Of a DNA stretch of 6,529 nucleotides, positions 1 through 5,711 are shown piece by piece. The notes under the pieces are model-generated. The model saw only the letters and a list, made by a program, of their open reading frames with translations, was not told the origin of the DNA and ran no database searches. Source of the stretch: Rhizobacter sp. (lineage in GTDB: Bacteria > Pseudomonadota > Gammaproteobacteria > Burkholderiales > Burkholderiaceae_C); contig JANXVK010000128.1 of assembly GCA_025351675.1 (NCBI GenBank), positions 1 to 6,529 on the forward strand. Reading direction: 5' to 3'. The position numbers were made by a program, and so were the translations under genes. Each line of letters starts with the position of its first letter. Position 1 is the first letter of the stretch.

Positions 1-272
1 GCGATCAGGCACGACAGGCCGACCAGCAGCAGCGTCAGACGCAGCGCGGCGCGGCGGTTGTCGGCGAGCGACGCGGGCGCGGGCGCGGGCGGCGGCGGTG
101 TCACGTCTGCGGCGGGTGCCGTCAGGTGCGGCGATGCAATGCCGGGCGGCGGGGCGCTCATCAGCCGCCGCATCGCCGCGCGGTAACGCCACGCGACCAC
201 CCACGCCGCCGCGCACGCGAGCAACAGCGCGGCGATCAGAACGGAGGCGAGTTCGCCCGTCGACGAGATCAC
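1..272 (-). CDS. membrane protein, N-terminal fragment
   Basis: The minus strand is open from a GTG at 272-270 to the left edge of the window, so only about the first 90 residues are seen. The frame is closed just upstream by a TAA at 287-285, and GTG is the only credible start I find; no clear Shine-Dalgarno precedes it. The N-terminus begins ISSTGELASVLIAALLLACA and holds a hydrophobic segment at about residues 9-28. A basic stretch (RYRAAMRRLM) follows, then a Pro/Ala-rich linker at about residues 45-72, and a second hydrophobic segment (LRLTLLLVGLSCLIA) begins at about residue 79. This looks like a polytopic inner-membrane protein with a short cytoplasmic proline-rich loop. I do not recognise the family from this part. 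It is divergent from the YCII/sigma unit, with about 200 bp between the starts. Confidence 0.6.
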   Translation of the reverse strand, partial: MISSTGELASVLIAALLLACAAAWVVAWRYRAAMRRLMSAPPPGIASPHLTAPAADVTPPPPAPAPASLADNRRAALRLTLLLVGLSCLI

Positions 273-292
273 GATCGGGTGCGCTTAGTTGG

Positions 293-308
293 GTTTCCAG
301 CCGGAAAC
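293..308. repeat. short inverted repeat in divergent intergenic region
   Basis: GTTTCC (293-298), AGCC, GGAAAC (303-308) form a perfect 6-bp inverted repeat. It lies just upstream of the minus-strand gene start at 272 and about 90 bp before the predicted ECF promoter. No T-tract follows, so it is not a convincing terminator. It could be an operator for the minus-strand gene, or chance. Confidence 0.3.
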
Positions 309-397
309 GGCCCACGGATACTGGCGCGCATCGGCGGCCAGCGTCAATCCCGCTCAATGTCGTCGCTCGCTGGAAACAGCAAGAATTTGCGGCCGGC

Positions 398-424
398 TGT
401 CGAAAGTACTGCGCCGCGAACGTC
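398..424 (+). promoter_or_regulatory. predicted ECF42-type promoter (TGTCGA-N17-CGTC)
   Basis: TGTCGA at 398-403 is followed after exactly 17 bases by CGTC at 421-424. From memory of work on ECF42 sigma factors, their target promoters carry TGTCGA at -35 and CG(A/T)C at -10. The site lies upstream of a YCII/DGPF gene and its own ECF sigma gene, as expected for an autoregulated ECF42 unit. Transcription would start near 430, giving a leader of about 40 bases before the ATG at 474. No experiment is implied; the assignment rests on motif, spacing and context. Confidence 0.65.
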
Positions 425-429
425 ATGGC

Positions 430-457
430 CCGGATGCGACAAGTCGTCGCATGCCGG
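430..457 (+). promoter_or_regulatory. stem-loop in predicted 5' leader of the YCII gene
   Basis: ATGCGAC (434-440) and GTCGCAT (446-452) pair perfectly around a 5-base loop (AAGTC). The stem extends with CCGG (430-433) pairing CCGG (454-457) past a single bulged G453, giving 11 bp in all. It ends 16 bases before the ATG at 474, just upstream of the purine-rich AGAGAG ribosome-binding site, and begins about where the mRNA should start. It may stabilise the transcript end or tune translation. Confidence 0.45.
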
Positions 458-473
458 ACCCCAAGAGAGCACG

Positions 474-821
474 ATGAAGTACCTGCTGATGATCTATGCG
501 AGCGAGACCGAAGAAGCCGCGATCCCGGCCGACGAGATGGGCAAGACCATGCAGGCCTACGGCGCCTGCACCGAGGCGCTGATCGCCGCCGGCATGCTGC
601 AGGCCGGCGACCGCCTGCGGCCGATCGCCGATGCCACGTCGGTGCGCGTGCGCGGCGGCAAGACCGAGGTGCTGAACGGCCCGTACGCCGAGACCCGCGA
701 ACAACTCGGTGGCTACTACCTGATCGACGTCCCCGACCTCGACGCCGCGCTGATGTGGGCGGCGCGCTGCCCGAGTTCGGTCTACGGCACGATCGAGGTG
801 CGACCGATCTGGGCGATGTGA
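474..821 (+). CDS. YCII/DGPF-domain protein
   Basis: This is a 115-residue single-domain protein of the YCII-related (DGPF) family, small alpha/beta-barrel-like proteins whose exact reaction is generally unknown. It starts MKYLLMIYASETEE, typical of the family, and the signature NGPYAETREQLGGYYLIDV lies at residues 68-86, with NGPY in place of the usual DGPF. The tail GTIEVRPI is also characteristic. ATG 474 is chosen because it begins exactly at the conserved family N-terminus and has an AGAGAG ribosome-binding site about 7 bases upstream; the frame is open further upstream without homology. Its stop overlaps the GTG of the sigma factor gene, implying translational coupling. DGPF proteins are the known genetic partners of ECF42 sigma factors, and the two may act together in a stress or detoxification response, though the signal is unknown. 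Confidence 0.9.
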   Translation: MKYLLMIYASETEEAAIPADEMGKTMQAYGACTEALIAAGMLQAGDRLRPIADATSVRVRGGKTEVLNGPYAETREQLGGYYLIDVPDLDAALMWAARCPSSVYGTIEVRPIWAM

Positions 822-2197
822 GCCCCTCGACCGTTGGATACGACGATCGATCCCCCGAGGGGATCGGGCCCGGCGGGGTCCGCGAATGCGGGCCCCCTCG
901 TGGCCCTTCGCGGCCGGGCGCACGGGCCCGTGCGGCGACAGACACCGCAGAAGCCGTGGCGCGCCGCAGCTACGGCAAGCTGCTCGCGTTCGTCTGCGCC
1001 CGCACCCGCGACGTGGCCGCGGCCGAAGACGCGCTCGCGGCCGCGTTCGAGGCTGCGCTGCGCGACTGGCCGGCGCACGGCGTGCCGGCCAACCCCGAGG
1101 CGTGGCTGCTGACCACCGCGCGGCGCCAGGCGATCGACGCCGCGAGGCGCCGACGCACGCACGACAACGCGCTGCCGGACCTGCTGCTGTTCGGCGACGT
1201 CTCGACCGAAGACTACGATGCCGACGCCGCGCGCCGCGCGATCCCCGACGACCGCTTGCTGCTGATGTTCGCCTGTGCCCACCCGGCGATCGAGCGCAAC
1301 GCGCGCGCGCCGCTGATGCTGCAGACGATCCTCGGCTTCGACGCCGCCGCGATCGGCTCGGCCTTTCTGGTCGCGCCGAGCACGATGGGCCAGCGCCTGG
1401 TGCGCGCGAAGGCGAAGATCAAGCAGGCCGACATCCCGTTCCGTCTGCCCGGGCACGACGACCTGCCCGAACGGCTCGACTCGGTACTGGAAGCGATTTA
1501 CGCGACCTTCACCGAGGGCTGGTCGGACCCCGCGGGCACCGAGGCGCGAGGCCGCAACCTCACCGATGAAGGCATCTGGCTCGGCCACCTCGTCGCCACG
1601 CTGCTGCCCGACGCACCCGAAGCGCTCGGCCTGCTCGCGCTGATGCTGCACGCCCAGGCGCGCCGCGGCGCGCGGCGCGATGCGCAGGGCGGCTACGTGC
1701 CGCTCGCCGCGCAAGACCCGACGCTGTGGGATACCGCGCTGATCGACGATGCCGAAGCCCTGCTGCTGCGCGCCAGCCGGCTCGGAGCGATCGGGCGCTA
1801 TCAACTGGAGGCGGCGATCCAGTCGGCGCACGTGATCCGGCGCCGCATCGGCCACGCCGACTGGCCCGCGATCGCGCGGCTTTACGACGCGCTGCTGGCG
1901 CTGACCGGATCAAAGGTGGTCGCGATCAACCGCGCGGTGGCGATCGCCGAGACGCGCGGCGCGGCCGAAGGGCTGGCCGCGCTCGATGCAATCGACGCCG
2001 CAGGCCCCGACGCGCGCCTCGCCGACTACCAGCCGTACTGGGCGGCGCGCGCCGGCCTGCTCGCCCGCTGCGGCGACACAGCCGCGGCCGACGCCGCCTA
2101 CCTGCGCGCGATCGGCCTCGAGGCCGACCCGGCGGTGCGGCGCTTTCTGCAGCAACGCCGCGGCGCTGCCGACGACGGGCGCCGCCGCTCAGCGTGA
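818..2197 (+). CDS. ECF42-like RNA polymerase sigma factor with C-terminal extension
   Basis: This is a 459-residue protein if read from GTG 818, which overlaps the YCII stop. Sigma region 2 spans about residues 49-110 (SYGKLLAFVCARTRDVAAAE and EAWLLTTARRQAIDAARR). Sigma region 4 lies at about 144-205, ending in the typical RLVRAKAKIKQADIPFRLP. A long C-terminal domain of the DUF6596/TPR-like type follows at about 212-448, with FTEGWSDPAG, LMLHAQARRGARRDAQGG, ALTGSKVVAINRAVAIAE and RAGLLARCGDTAAADAAYLR. This architecture and the YCII neighbour define the ECF42 group, where the extension, rather than an anti-sigma factor, is thought to control activity. The start is uncertain: residues 1-45 are Pro/Gly/Arg-rich and encoded by three strong palindromes. 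The only other in-frame start before region 2 is GTG 956 (413 residues), which trims the usual N-terminus by a few residues. The predicted promoter at 398-424 suggests autoregulation. Confidence 0.88.
   Translation: MSPSTVGYDDRSPEGIGPGGVRECGPPRGPSRPGARARAATDTAEAVARRSYGKLLAFVCARTRDVAAAEDALAAAFEAALRDWPAHGVPANPEAWLLTTARRQAIDAARRRRTHDNALPDLLLFGDVSTEDYDADAARRAIPDDRLLLMFACAHPAIERNARAPLMLQTILGFDAAAIGSAFLVAPSTMGQRLVRAKAKIKQADIPFRLPGHDDLPERLDSVLEAIYATFTEGWSDPAGTEARGRNLTDEGIWLGHLVATLLPDAPEALGLLALMLHAQARRGARRDAQGGYVPLAAQDPTLWDTALIDDAEALLLRASRLGAIGRYQLEAAIQSAHVIRRRIGHADWPAIARLYDALLALTGSKVVAINRAVAIAETRGAAEGLAALDAIDAAGPDARLADYQPYWAARAGLLARCGDTAAADAAYLRAIGLEADPAVRRFLQQRRGAADDGRRRSA
849..934. repeat. cluster of three tight palindromes in the sigma gene 5' end
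   Basis: Three inverted repeats lie in 86 bases. GATCCCC (849-855) pairs GGGGATC (859-865) around CGA. GGGGTCCGC (875-883) pairs GCGGGCCCC (888-896) around GAAT with one G-T wobble. CGCACGGGCCCGTGCG (919-934) is a perfect 16-bp palindrome. A longer-range pairing of CGAGGGG (856-862) with CCCCTCG (894-900) is also possible. They fall between the overlapping GTG 818 and conserved sigma region 2, in codons for a low-complexity peptide. They may be REP/BIME-like elements or a regulatory mRNA structure. Confidence 0.6.
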
Positions 2198-2454
2198 GGC
2201 CGCAGCCTGCTGCGCGCGCAGCCGCGCGTTCACGTAGGCGCGCCCTGCGGCACGTGCGGCAGGTCGGCGATGCGCCACATCACATGGCGCTCGTGCTCGT
2301 TCAGGTGGTCGTCGGCATACGCGACCTGCCACATCAGCTCGACCATGCGCAGCTTCTGCGCGATCTCGAAGCGCGCGTTGATGCGCGAGGTGAACGCGAA
2401 CAGGTCGGTGGCGTCGCGCGCGGTGGCTTCGAGGGAGGTGAGGGTGTCTAGCAT
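2189..2454 (-). pseudogene. truncated and frameshifted TerB-like gene
   Basis: A minus-strand reading frame from ATG 2454 to TGA 2230 gives 74 residues matching only the C-terminal half of a TerB-family (tellurite-resistance-like) protein: ATDLFAFTSRINARFEIAQK, then VELMWQVAYADDHLNEHERH and VMWRIAD. The family is usually about 140-150 residues, so the N-terminal half is missing; the frame closes upstream within the end of rlpA. The reading also breaks at its end. After HVPQG the frame runs into APT-stop, but dropping two bases within GGCGCGCC (2237-2244) restores AYVNARLRAQQAAASR and a stop at 2189, the expected TerB tail. A Leu-to-Pro change (ADLPHVP for the usual ADLLHVP) also fits decay. 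The restored stop overlaps the convergent sigma gene end. It lies 13 bases downstream of rlpA and may be co-transcribed. A sequencing error could explain the frameshift but not the missing half. Confidence 0.7.
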
Positions 2455-2467
2455 CGCGCGGATGTTG

Positions 2468-3553
2468 TCAGCGCCGCTCGACGATCACCGGCACCAGCCT
2501 CAACCCCTCGCGCACACGCTCGGCGACGCCGCGCGCCTCGTCGCGGCTCGGGTAGGGCCCGGCCTGCAGGCGGAACATCGCGGTGTCGGCGAAGACCGCG
2601 AGCAGCGGCGCGAGCCAGTCCATCTCGGTCGCCACGCGCTGCTGAAAACTCTCGGCGCCGTCGCGTGCGCGAAACGCGCCGAGCTGGACCCAGAAGCCGC
2701 GCGCCGGCGCGGTCCAGGCGCGTGCGGCCGGCGCGTCGGCCACGGCCTCGGGCGCAGCGGCGACTTGCGCGGGGGCGGCGATCGGGTTCGCGGCGGGCTC
2801 GATCGCCGCCGGCGCGGATGCGAGCGCGCGAGTCGCGACCGGGGTGGTGAGCTGCGCCGGCACTGTCACCGTCACCGCTGGCGACTCGACCGCAGCGCGA
2901 GCCGTCCGGATCGCGGGGCCATCACCCTCGCGCCGCCACGCACCGCTGCGGATCTCGTCGAAGGTGATGCGCTGCAGTTCGACCGGCGCGACGCCGCGCA
3001 GCACGTCGAGCTTCAGCGCCGCGGTGTAGCTCAGGTCGACGATGCGGCCGGAATGGAACGGCCCGCGGTCGTTGATGCGCACCAGCACCTCGCGGCCGTT
3101 GGCCGGGTTGCGGATGCGCGCGTAGCCGGGAATCGGCAGGGTCGGGTGCGCGGCCGTCATCGCGTACATGTTGTAGACCTCGCCGCTGGCGGTGCGCCGG
3201 CCGTGGAACTTGCGGCCGTACCACGACGCCAGGCCGCGCTCGGTGAACGGCGCGTCCTGCGTGATCGGCACGTAGCTCTTGCCGAGCACGTCGTAGGGCT
3301 TGTTCGGGCCGCCGTTGCGGATGGCCTCCAGCTTCGGTTCGGCATCGGGCACGCGCGCGAGATCGGCGGGCGGATTGGCCTCGGGGCCGTCGCGTTCGGA
3401 CGATGCTTCGGGCCGATTGCCCGGTGCGCCGGGTGACGTGCCCGAGCGCTGCGGGCCCGACGCGCAGCCCGCGAGCACCGCCCCAACCAGCAGCCCAACG
3501 CCGAGCCGCACTCGCAAGGTGGTGGCGCTGTTGCGCCGGTGTGTCGCCTGCAT
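2468..3553 (-). CDS. rlpA: RlpA septal lipoprotein / lytic transglycosylase
   Basis: This is a 361-residue lipoprotein. RlpA proteins act at the septum on peptidoglycan; some, such as that of Pseudomonas aeruginosa, are lytic transglycosylases preferring glycan strands stripped of stem peptides. The ATG at 3553 gives a lipoprotein signal: basic start, hydrophobic stretch LGVGLLVGAVLAGC, lipobox LAGC with Cys30. A Pro/Gly-rich linker follows. The double-psi beta-barrel spans about 90-200 with PFTERGLASWYG, RTASGEVYNMYAMTAAH and LVRINDRGPF. Glu125, His136 and Asp162 fit conserved active-site positions, while the acidic residue three after the Glu in some homologues is Asn128 here. An Ala/Pro-rich linker (about 215-285) leads to a C-terminal SPOR domain (about 286-358, FWVQLGAFRARDGAESFQQR), which would bind denuded septal glycan. 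The frame is open far upstream, but that is antisense to the antiporter and has no homology. It is divergent from the antiporter gene. Confidence 0.93.
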   Translation of the reverse strand: MQATHRRNSATTLRVRLGVGLLVGAVLAGCASGPQRSGTSPGAPGNRPEASSERDGPEANPPADLARVPDAEPKLEAIRNGGPNKPYDVLGKSYVPITQDAPFTERGLASWYGRKFHGRRTASGEVYNMYAMTAAHPTLPIPGYARIRNPANGREVLVRINDRGPFHSGRIVDLSYTAALKLDVLRGVAPVELQRITFDEIRSGAWRREGDGPAIRTARAAVESPAVTVTVPAQLTTPVATRALASAPAAIEPAANPIAAPAQVAAAPEAVADAPAARAWTAPARGFWVQLGAFRARDGAESFQQRVATEMDWLAPLLAVFADTAMFRLQAGPYPSRDEARGVAERVREGLRLVPVIVERR

Positions 3554-3658
3554 GGGGCGTGACCATACACGAGGCGGGCTGCGCCCGGCGGCGTGGCAAA
3601 CTGCCGCGCGCCGCGGCCGCAAACAACAACACAAACTGGCGAAAGAGGGAACGAACCC
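3554..3658. promoter_or_regulatory. divergent intergenic region between rlpA and the antiporter
   Basis: These 105 bases separate two divergent starts and must carry promoters for both genes. The right part (3620-3650) is an A-rich, low-GC patch in an otherwise GC-rich stretch and ends in the antiporter ribosome-binding site (AGAGGGA). I see no clear -35/-10 pair, operator palindrome or riboswitch. Confidence 0.4.
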
Positions 3659-4867
3659 ATGCAGTCCATGAGCACCACCGAGGTTTTCCTCGTCGCGATG
3701 CTGATCATCTTCACCGTGCCCTACCTGATCTGGCGGCTCGCGCGCACCGACTACTTCGCGCCGCTGGTGGTGGTGCAGATCATCACCGGCATCCTGCTCG
3801 GGCCGGGCGTGCTCGGCGCGGCGTTCCCGGACTACCACCAGTTCGTCTTCAACCCGGCCGTGATCCAGTCGCTGAACGGCGTGGCGTGGTGGGGGGTGAT
3901 GGTGTTCGTGTGGATCGCCGGCATCGAGCTCGATCTGCACCAAGCCTGGGAGCATCGCAAAGAGAGCGGCATCACCGCTGGCCTGGCGCTCGGCGTGCCG
4001 CTCGCGTTCGGCAGCGTTGCGGCCACGGCGATGCTGATGTACCCCGGCTGGATCGGCCCGAAAGCGCTGACCTGGCAGTTCGTGCTCGGCATCGGCATGG
4101 CGTGCGCGGTGACCGCGCTGCCGATCCTGATCCTGCTGATGGAGAAGATCGAGATCCTGCGCCAGCCCATCGGCCAGCGCATCCTGCGCTACGCCAGCGT
4201 CGACGACATCCTGATCTGGGGCGTGCTCGCGCTGATCCTGATGGACTGGGAGCGCGTGGGCAGGCAGCTCGGCTTTTTGCTCGCGTTCCTCGTCGTCGGC
4301 TACGCGTTGCGCAAGCTGATGCGGCGCATCCCCGAACGCGACCGCTGGTACTGCGGGCTGATCTGGCTGGCGGTGTGCGGGCTGGGCGCCGACTGGTCGG
4401 GCCTGCATTACATGGTCGGCGCGTTCCTCGCCGGCGCGAGCATGGACTCGGACTGGTTCGACCAGCAACAGATGGACGCGCTGCGCGGCCACGTGCTGCT
4501 GGTCGTGATGCCGGTGTTCTTTCTCAGCACCGGGCTGCGCACCGACTGGCGTGTCGGCGGCGCGGCGGTGTTCGTCGCCGCGGCGGTGTTGTTGGTCGCG
4601 TCGGTCATCGGCAAGCTGATCGGCACGCACATCGCCGGCAAGATCCTGAAGTGGCAGCCGGGCGAGGCCTCGCTGATCGGCTGGTTGCTGCAGACCAAGG
4701 CGCTGATCATGATCATCTTCGCCAACGTGCTGCTCGACAAGCAGCTCATCACCAGCGAGACCTTCACCGCGCTCCTGCTGATGGCCGTGGCCAGCACGAT
4801 GCTGACGGTGCCGGTGGTCACGCCGAAACTGGCGCGGATGAAGGAGATCGTGTTCCGGTCGCGTTGA
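3659..4867 (+). CDS. CPA2-type cation/proton antiporter
   Basis: This is a 402-residue polytopic membrane protein with about 11-12 hydrophobic segments along its length. It resembles the membrane domain of the monovalent cation:proton antiporter-2 (KefB/NapA-like) family. Visible marks are VVVQIITGILLGPGVLG (about 37-53), the VFVWIAGIELD segment (82-92) and the paired acids in ASVDDILIW (Asp182-Asp183), the expected cation/proton-binding motif of this superfamily. LHYMVGAFLAGASMD (249-263), MPVFFLSTGLRTDW (284-297) and the late helix GWLLQTKALIMIIFANVLLD (341-360) also fit. There is no C-terminal TrkA-N/KTN regulatory domain, so it is the short form; Na+ or K+ specificity cannot be read from sequence. 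ATG 3659 is preceded by GAAAGAGGGA at a workable spacing; ATG 3668 is an alternative. It is divergent from rlpA across a 105-bp gap. Confidence 0.9.
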   Translation: MQSMSTTEVFLVAMLIIFTVPYLIWRLARTDYFAPLVVVQIITGILLGPGVLGAAFPDYHQFVFNPAVIQSLNGVAWWGVMVFVWIAGIELDLHQAWEHRKESGITAGLALGVPLAFGSVAATAMLMYPGWIGPKALTWQFVLGIGMACAVTALPILILLMEKIEILRQPIGQRILRYASVDDILIWGVLALILMDWERVGRQLGFLLAFLVVGYALRKLMRRIPERDRWYCGLIWLAVCGLGADWSGLHYMVGAFLAGASMDSDWFDQQQMDALRGHVLLVVMPVFFLSTGLRTDWRVGGAAVFVAAAVLLVASVIGKLIGTHIAGKILKWQPGEASLIGWLLQTKALIMIIFANVLLDKQLITSETFTALLLMAVASTMLTVPVVTPKLARMKEIVFRSR

Positions 4868-4869
4868 AC

Positions 4870-5541
4870 GGCGCCGGCTCATCGCATGGGCGTAGATCGG
4901 CGTCGTCGACACGTCGGCATGACCGGGCAGCTCCTGCACCGCGGCCTCGTTGAGGTGGTGGCGCGGCACGACGCCGCCGCGCGGGCCGGCAGGCCGGCAT
5001 ATCGGCAGACCCTTGGGAACACCCATTGCCGACCTCAGGAACGGCCGGCGCCAGGGCACGTGACCGACAGCGCGTGCGGCAGCCGGGCTCGGCCGAAGCC
5101 TTCGGCACGATCCCGCTACCCGCCCGGTCAGCCCTGACAGCGCGTGCAACAGGTCGCGCACCTCTGCGGGCGTGAGCACCCCGGGCAGATGGCGGCGGGG
5201 CTTCGCCGCGGCGACCTCGTCGGGCCACGCCAACTCCACGCCCGGCACCCCGCGGTACAGAAACAGCAAGGCCGACTTGGCCTGGCTCCGGGTCGACGGG
5301 GCGACACGGTGCTCGACCACAACGTGGGTCAGGAACGCCGCCACCTCGGCAGCGCCAAGCAGGGCCGGATGGCGCGTGCCGTGAAACAGATGAGGCGCCG
5401 AGCCCGGTCCGCGCACGTGTCTTCGATGCGGGTCGAAAAGTAGCGTACCCGGATCGCGTGATGCCGTTGATCCGGCAAGCGCGGCAGCGCCGCGAGGTTT
5501 TGGAGAGGGCCGTTGTGACGTGGCGGATCGGCGTTGATCAG
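4870..5541 (-). pseudogene. intI: integron integrase (IntI) pseudogene
   Basis: A minus-strand tyrosine recombinase of the integron integrase family can be reassembled across frames. Around 5480-5389 one frame reads HHAIRVRYFSTRIEDTC and RARRLI, matching the IntI N-terminus. A one-base loss near 5389 shifts to LFHGTRHPALLGAAEVAAFL, SQAKSALLFLYR and LTPAEVRDLLHALSG (to 5132). About 80 residues are then missing, including the first catalytic Arg. Another frame (5115 downward) reads AEGFGRARLPHALSV and PGAGRS-stop-GRQWVFP, the IntI-specific insert, where TGA at 5037-5035 replaces an expected Trp. A further frameshift gives GGVVPRHHLNEAAVQ, joined at 4934-4939 directly to ELPGHADVSTTPIYAHAM. About 45 residues with the HxxR box are lost, but the GH and the tyrosine remain. 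No clear start codon exists near 5538, and the end is cut at the antiporter stop. The enzyme cannot be functional. Confidence 0.9.
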
Positions 5542-5660
5542 CCGCCAAAATTTAGGCCGCTCATATCGCCCGCGCGATCACCCGGTAGCGGGCATTTAGA
5601 GAGTATCCCGACGAGGGATTTCACACAGCGGCGGATGGCCGCGGCGCGAACTAGACTGCG
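5542..5660. promoter_or_regulatory. integrase-cassette leader region
   Basis: This 119-bp non-coding stretch lies between the integrase remnant and the core site. In an integron it should hold the integrase promoter, integrase-binding repeats and often the cassette promoter. I see TTTAGGC at 5551-5557 and small inverted repeats (CCCG/CGGG around 5580-5592; TCCC/GGGA around 5606-5618). I find no convincing -35/-10 pair and no LexA box of the CTGT-N8-ACAG kind. Confidence 0.35.
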
Positions 5661-5699
5661 GCCTAGCGACCATGTGCGTTGGTCCACATTACGTTAGGC
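5661..5699 (+). other. attI: probable attI / integron core recombination site
   Basis: GTTAGGC at 5693-5699 fits the integron core consensus GTTRRRY; strand exchange would fall between G5693 and T5694. It lies about 150 bp upstream of the integrase start region on the outward side, where attI belongs, and directly before the cassette gene. GCCTAGC (5661-5667) can pair with the core (six Watson-Crick pairs and one G-T), and GACCA (5668-5672) pairs TGGTC (5680-5684) around TGTGCGT. The 39-base foldback is therefore attC-like in shape, but shorter than ordinary attC sites and without normal L boxes. TTTAGGC at 5551-5557 and GTTGGTC at 5678-5684 are each one mismatch from the core consensus and may be degenerate integrase-binding repeats. 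The attI reading is preferred; a collapsed attC is the alternative. Confidence 0.65.
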
Positions 5700-5711
5700 G
5701 TCACAAACACA

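Noticed and set aside
98..817. Upstream extension of the sigma factor frame before GTG 818
   Set aside because: It overlaps the YCII gene and the minus-strand membrane protein, encodes Arg-rich low-complexity peptide, and crosses the predicted promoter.
2210..2221. Perfect palindrome CTGCGCGCGCAG between the convergent sigma and TerB-like genes, as a terminator
   Set aside because: There is no T-tract on either strand, and it lies in the coding tail of the TerB-like remnant, so intrinsic termination is not supported.
2270..3436. Plus-strand 388-codon reading frame opposite rlpA
   Set aside because: It is antisense to a clearly recognisable RlpA, is Arg-rich and shows no domain; a GC-rich shadow.
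3403..4953. Plus-strand 516-codon reading frame overlapping the antiporter
   Set aside because: It is in the wrong frame relative to the well-supported membrane protein, with Arg/Ala-rich peptide and no homology.
2468..5548. A continuous minus-strand reading frame of 1026 codons joining integrase fragments to rlpA
   Set aside because: Only the last 361 codons are RlpA and the first part holds integrase fragments. The middle is antisense to the antiporter gene with low-complexity His/Arg/Gln-rich peptide, an artefact of high G+C, not a fusion protein.
5679..5711. Upstream TTG start for the cassette gene
   Set aside because: It would place the integron core site inside the coding region; ATG 5712 lies just inside the cassette as expected.
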